From the NCBI GenBank assembly GCA_016647705.1, contig CM028326.1:26288901-26352900 (forward strand): a DNA stretch of 64,000 nucleotides, in the 5' to 3' direction. How positions within the stretch are numbered: the first letter of the stretch is position 1; the number at the start of each line of letters is the position of its first letter. Positions 59,689 to 64,000 of this stretch are shown in pieces. The DNA comes from Eucommia ulmoides (lineage: Eukaryota > Streptophyta > Magnoliopsida > Garryales > Eucommiaceae). The notes below the pieces were generated by a model. The model saw nothing but the letters and a program-made list of their open reading frames with translations, did not search any database and was not told where the DNA came from. A program made the translations under genes and the position numbers.

Positions 59689-62075
59689 TGTTGATCCTAA
59701 GAATTTGATGGATAATTAAGTATTGATGTTTTTGATGGAATTAACGAGTTTATTGAGTGTTTCAGTGTAAAAGTTCTACTATTGATGTTATTATGAAGAT
59801 ATTATTAAAGATGCTAAGAATGCTGAGAGACAATCAAAGAGTTGGACGTTAAGAGACTGAAGATCCTGAAGAATCTAGGTTAAAACAACTCAAACTAATT
59901 TTTACTCTTAATGTATTCTAATTAGGATCACACACGACACAAAAATGAATTTATATTTATGTGTGTTTTTTATAGGGTTTTAATTAGTTAACATATTTGC
60001 TCCAATATGAAATTGAAGAAGAAATATTGACTTAAGAAAGATGAGTGTTTAAAATTGATTTAATAGTGTCAATTAAGTTAACCGAGAAAAGAAATAGGTT
60101 AAAGGGTAAAAAACGTCGAAGATTGGAGTTGAAATATAATTGAAAAAGGGAGATCCAACATTGATCGGTCAATCGACGGTAAGGGGATCGGTCAACCGAC
60201 GGGAAGTGGCTAGAAATTAGAGAAGTCTCTGAATCTATCGATCAACCGATTGAGAGAGATTGGTCAACCAATGACCTAGATATGAACTCTCTGAATCGAT
60301 CAGTCAATCGACCATCGATGATTGGTCGACTGAGCATGGCCGAAAAATGGCTTGAAGAGCATCCTGAATCAATCGGTTAATTGATACATAGAGGATCAGT
60401 CGATCGAATGGAGAATAAGTTTGGCTTGGGCTACAACCTAAATTGATCAGTCGACTGATGAGGTTTGGTCTGTCAACTGACTATGATGTTTCAAGTTTGG
60501 AGGATTTCATGAATTTGATCTAAAAGTAGCCGTTAACTGGCCTTTTTGGCTAATTTTTTTGGAGATATCTTAGGGATTTGGACTTATAATAGATATATCA
60601 TCCTTATTTGATTATCCCTATAAATATGGTACACTTATTTTAAATGTTTCTCAAATTGGTCTATTTAATACTTCCTATCTTATTAATTTGAGATTGAAAA
60701 ATATTTGAAGGACTTAATTGAGAGATTTAAAAGTTATAATTAAGTGTTTTGAATCAGGATTGAGTCATATTGATATATGGGGTCTATATGAGAAATTAAA
60801 TATCATATCTTGTGGGAATTAGCCGTTAGAGGACTTGTTTCAAATTTATTTAAATAGACCTACATTTTTCACTTAAGAGATATCCCAACATGTCATTCTA
60901 TCAAGAGCTGTTCAGTTCCTAAGTTTTCTGAGAGTCATTATTCTGAAATTATACTGAGAGTATATTGTGAGATTATCTTTGTGAAAAGTTCTTGAGAAAA
61001 TATGTTGAAATTCTTGCTATCATCGATCTAAAGTCTTACTACGATTTAGTTTTTATTTTTTCGGTGATATCCTGGTGAGATCGCTCCAAGCTTTTACTTT
61101 TAATTGTTGTTTGATATCATTATTGATTGCTTGGATTTTATTTTTTTTATCAATGAGAAATCGTTTTCTGAACTTTAAATTGCATAAAAATATTTTAAAA
61201 GGGTTTTTGGTGAAAATCTCATTACGTGCTCAATTGTGTGCTACCCACTTATTTTATAATCAAATTTTGAATTTCTCAAGTAAAATTCTATAACTAGTAA
61301 ATTCGAGACATTAATTGAGTTTAAATTACTTTGAGGTGGTGGAAGCTCTGAGTGGGAAAGACTTATCAATTTTTTATAATCAGTGAGTTGTGTGCGGATT
61401 AAATATTGTTGAGAATATCTAATTAGGGGTAGCTTGGTTTCAATCTCTTCCGGTAAAGAGATTGAGGTTTGATTTTTACCTGAGGTATAAAAAGGTTAAG
61501 TTACTATTTTCCATGAAAAGAGATAAGTGTTAATTCTTCCTGAATAGAATTAGTTTGTGTGATTTTGTAACGGTTCCATCCTTACCGGTGAAAATGATAC
61601 TTGGAGTGATGTTTTGTGAGGTTTTATTCTTAGCCTAAGTATAAAAGAATTAGGTTAATCTTTAACCTGTTAAAAAGATAGAGGTTCTTCCTTAGTTTGT
61701 GAAAAGAGAATTGTAAAGTTTAATTCTGAGCTTGTGAAAAAAATCATCATGTAAAAGTTTGGCTCCTACCTGGTTAAATGAATCTTAGTGGTTTAGTGGG
61801 TGCGACTCTCTGTGAGACTCGGAGGACTGGATTAACCAAGAGTAATTTGGTGAACTAGTATACATTGTGCAGTGTTGTATTTTTACTTTATTTATTTTCT
61901 GTTATTTGTGTGTGGACCTAGAGCTAATTACACTTATCCGCTGCTATATAAAGAGATAATAGTTAATTTAGGATTAAATTAATTGTTTGAATTTAAGTGT
62001 TGAAAAGATAATTATTTGTTTTAATTTTATAACTACCCAATTCACCTCCCTCTTGGGTAGATCAATGGGCGAACA
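59689..62075 (+). mobile_element. Solo LTR, family 2, inside copia element 2
   Basis: It begins TGTTGATCCTAAGAATTTGA and ends TAGATCAATGGGCGAACA. ATATC at 59684-59688 and 62076-62080 is a perfect 5-bp target duplication. It is 2,387 bp, with CCCTATAAATATGG (about 60622-60635) as a likely LTR promoter, and no internal region. It shares its whole layout with 33943-36309, including pairs of ATCGGTCAACCGAT-like motifs (60150-60480). Copia text of the host element continues on both sides. Confidence 0.9.
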
Positions 62076-62199
62076 ATATCAACTGGTGGTTCTAAGGTGG
62101 GCTCAACAATACCTGAAACTGTATCCTCAGGAAATAACTCAATGGATGGATCAGTAAAAAATATGGAGTTAGTGATGGTTGACATGACAAATGACCGCA

Positions 62200-63860
62200 A
62201 GGAAGAGAATATTTGATATTCTCAAAAAAATAACATGACGAGAGATACAAAGAGTTTTAAAAATGAGATCCCACTACCGATACCCCTTATGTTCAATACC
62301 ATATCCAATAAAACAACACAGGTGAGCCCTTGGTTCCAGTTTATTGTGTTTATGTGGTTTTAGAAGAATAAACCGAGCAACCAAAGACTTTGAGTTCAGA
62401 GTAAGTAGGAGGTTTATCAAAAAGACGCTCATATAGAGATTGGCGTTGGATTGTGGTGGAAGGGACACGGTTTATTGTGTATATTGCGGTTAAGGCAACA
62501 TCACCCTAGAAACGCACAAGAAAAGATGAAGAAATGAGTAGAGCATGAACATTGTCAATAATGTGTCTATGCTTGCGTTTGGCTCTTCCATTTTATTGGG
62601 ATGTTCCAGGACATGAGCGGTGGGGGAGTATGCCATTTTTGTGAAGCATATTTCGAAAAGCACGGTCTTTGTATTCCATTGCGTTATTTGAGTGAAAAAC
62701 TTTGATATTCCAAGAGAATTGAGTTTCAACCATAAAAAAATCAAAATATATTTGAAATAGGTCAGATATGTTTTTCATAAAAAAAACAACCATGTATATC
62801 GAGAATAGTCATTCACAAATATAACAAAATAGTGAGTATCACCCATTATTGCATGAGGAAAAGGCCACCAAACATTAGAATGCACTAAATCAAAAGGTGC
62901 AAGAGAAACAAATTGACTCTTATTAAAAGGTAAAACTAATTGTTTTGCAAGTTAACAATGAATACAGTGAAAAGACTTATGCTGAATTAAACCTAATTGA
63001 CCACTAGAAATAAGAGAACGAAGACAACTGGATGAAATTTGACATAATCGAGAGTGCCACAATTCTACGGGTGAGAGTGCTGGGATTGATGCGGCTGATT
63101 GGTTTGGTGATGATAAGGATGAGACTTGGAGGTGAGTGAGCTCAAAGAGGCGTCTAACTTTACGGTCTGTTCCAAGGAGCTTTCCTGTCTGAAGGTCTTT
63201 CACACGACAACTAGTAGAAGAAAAATATAAATCAAATCCAAGATCACATAATTGTCCAACAGATAAAAGGTTAAGCGCAAGATTAGGGACCAAATATGTA
63301 TCAGGGAGAGATAAATGAGAACTGTCAACATGTCCAATATGACTGACTAACATATTTGATCCATTGGCAATGCGAATAGTAGGTGCATGATCATCATGGG
63401 TTTTAAAGAAAAAGATATAGGCATCAGACGTCATGTGATTGCAATAGGCAGAATCAAAATACCATCAATATGTACCTGGTGTAGCTGACATGACTATATT
63501 GTTATCAATTTTAGATAGAGTCTCAGTAAGCGCAGTGCAAAAACCACTCCAATCAGGTGGAGAGATTAATGAAATAGGGCTAGTATTAGTGGCTGCAACA
63601 ATAGTGTTCTTTGGCTTGGGATAAGACCAATTGCGAGAGCCTCAAGAGCGATGTTGATTCTTGTTGGATTGATTTCCAGATGGTGATACTGGAAGTTTAG
63701 GGCAGTCTGCAAGATAGTGGCCTAGTTTTTTGCATGCTTTACACTGGCGAAAAGAACATTTGAGCAATTCGTGCCCTTGTGAATGACAATTCATGTAGTA
63801 TAAGGGCTTCTAGGATGAGTTTGTCTTGGCAGCTAGTGTGACAAGAACAACATCTGTATT
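62200..63860 (-). pseudogene. Copia gag end, pre-integrase and integrase, broken
   Basis: On the minus strand come the zinc-knuckle text CKACKKLGHYLADCPKLPVS (about 63750-63690) and the protease-region WYFDSAYCNHMT (about 63470-63430). The pre-integrase domain follows (LPDTYLVPNLALNLLSVGQL to ELWHSRLCQISSSCLRSLIS). Integrase remains are LAPFDLVHSNVWWPFP, YFVIFVNDYSRYTWLFF, and then LCCFIGYGIEHKGYRWWDP-like text at about 62310-62270. Several stops and frame changes break it. Confidence 0.88.
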
Positions 63861-63880
63861 TGATCCATGTAATGTCGCAA

Positions 63881-63963
63881 TGCATACAATAAACCTAAGT
63901 GGTCCGACCCTTCCCCGGACCTCTCGCATAGCGGGAGATTTGTAGCACCGGGCTGCCCTTTTT
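63881..63963 (+). mobile_element. 5'-truncated Au-like SINE in copia element 2
   Basis: CCTAAGTGGTCCGACCCTTC, then CGCATAGCGGGAG and CACCGGGCTGCCCTTTTT are the conserved 3' half of the same SINE family as 28394-28551. The tRNA-like half with the promoter boxes is missing. Flanks AATGTCGCAA (63871-63880) and AATATCGCAA (63964-63973) match at 9 of 10. Confidence 0.88.
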
Positions 63964-64000
63964 AATATCGCAAGACGTGTTTCCTCCCTGAGTAGAATCG

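Larger units (their letters stand above)
57716..64000 (-). mobile_element. Ty1/copia element 2, interrupted, runs off the right edge
   Basis: On the minus strand the order is gag zinc knuckle (about 63780-63700), protease/pre-integrase, integrase (63434 to about 62100), reverse transcriptase and RNase H (about 59450-57960), polypurine tract TTTGAGGGGGGA (57906-57895) and a short 3' LTR (57894-57716). This is the standard copia order. A solo LTR (59689-62075) and a SINE (63881-63963) are inserted. The 5' LTR must lie beyond base 64000. Stops are common, so it is inactive. Confidence 0.88.

Noticed and set aside
57716-64000. Idea that the copia and gypsy-like pieces are integrated plant pararetrovirus
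   Set aside because: Domain order (integrase before reverse transcriptase), LTRs, primer sites and polypurine tracts fit ordinary retrotransposons. No movement or capsid protein motif was seen.

Overview
This is a gene-poor, transposon-rich piece of a plant nuclear genome, almost certainly a eudicot. It is AT-rich, has short spliced introns with GT..AG borders, and carries plant-specific repeat families: Stowaway, Harbinger, hAT and MULE elements, Au-like SINEs, and Ty1/copia and Ty3/gypsy LTR elements. No prokaryotic operon, tRNA, rRNA or CRISPR array was seen.

Only two host genes look intact. At the left edge, on the minus strand, is a non-specific phospholipase C gene (NPC family; coding 1576 down to 220). 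Its last exon appears to lie beyond the window edge. At 43020-53192, on the plus strand, is a complete two-exon gene for a gamma-carbonic-anhydrase-like subunit of mitochondrial complex I. Its single 9.4-kb intron holds a Stowaway element, a gag-only gypsy retroelement, an hAT miniature element and a Harbinger miniature element, yet the exons still join in frame. A third host-derived piece, at 17080-17408, is a broken first-exon fragment of a PDR/ABCG transporter.

The rest is layered mobile DNA. From 2.3 to 16.7 kb there are an LTR remnant, a long-armed foldback MITE present twice as part of a segmental duplication, a dead LINE split cleanly by a Harbinger MITE (TAA target duplication), and a diverged direct duplication of about 1.5-1.7 kb. 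From about 17.7 to 38.96 kb lies the most striking object: a Mutator-like element (MULE) with a degraded MURA-type transposase on the minus strand and a degraded ULP1-like cysteine-protease gene on the plus strand. It has been hit at least five times, by three solo LTRs, a SINE and an hAT element. Most of these insertions have readable target-site duplications. Short palindromes built on GTTGAATATAAC recur through the introns and flanks of both MULE genes.

From 39.0 to 42.75 kb there are MULE-type inverted-repeat elements without recognisable genes. From 54.6 kb to the right edge two related, short-LTR copia elements lie in opposite orientations. The right-hand one is interrupted by a 2.4-kb solo LTR of the same family as the one inside the MULE transposase, and by a truncated SINE.

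Nothing here looks like a coordinated gene system. The value of the window is a readable nested insertion history, a protease-carrying MULE, and a respiratory gene that tolerates a large transposon-filled intron. All family names come from protein and terminal motifs read by eye; no database search was possible.
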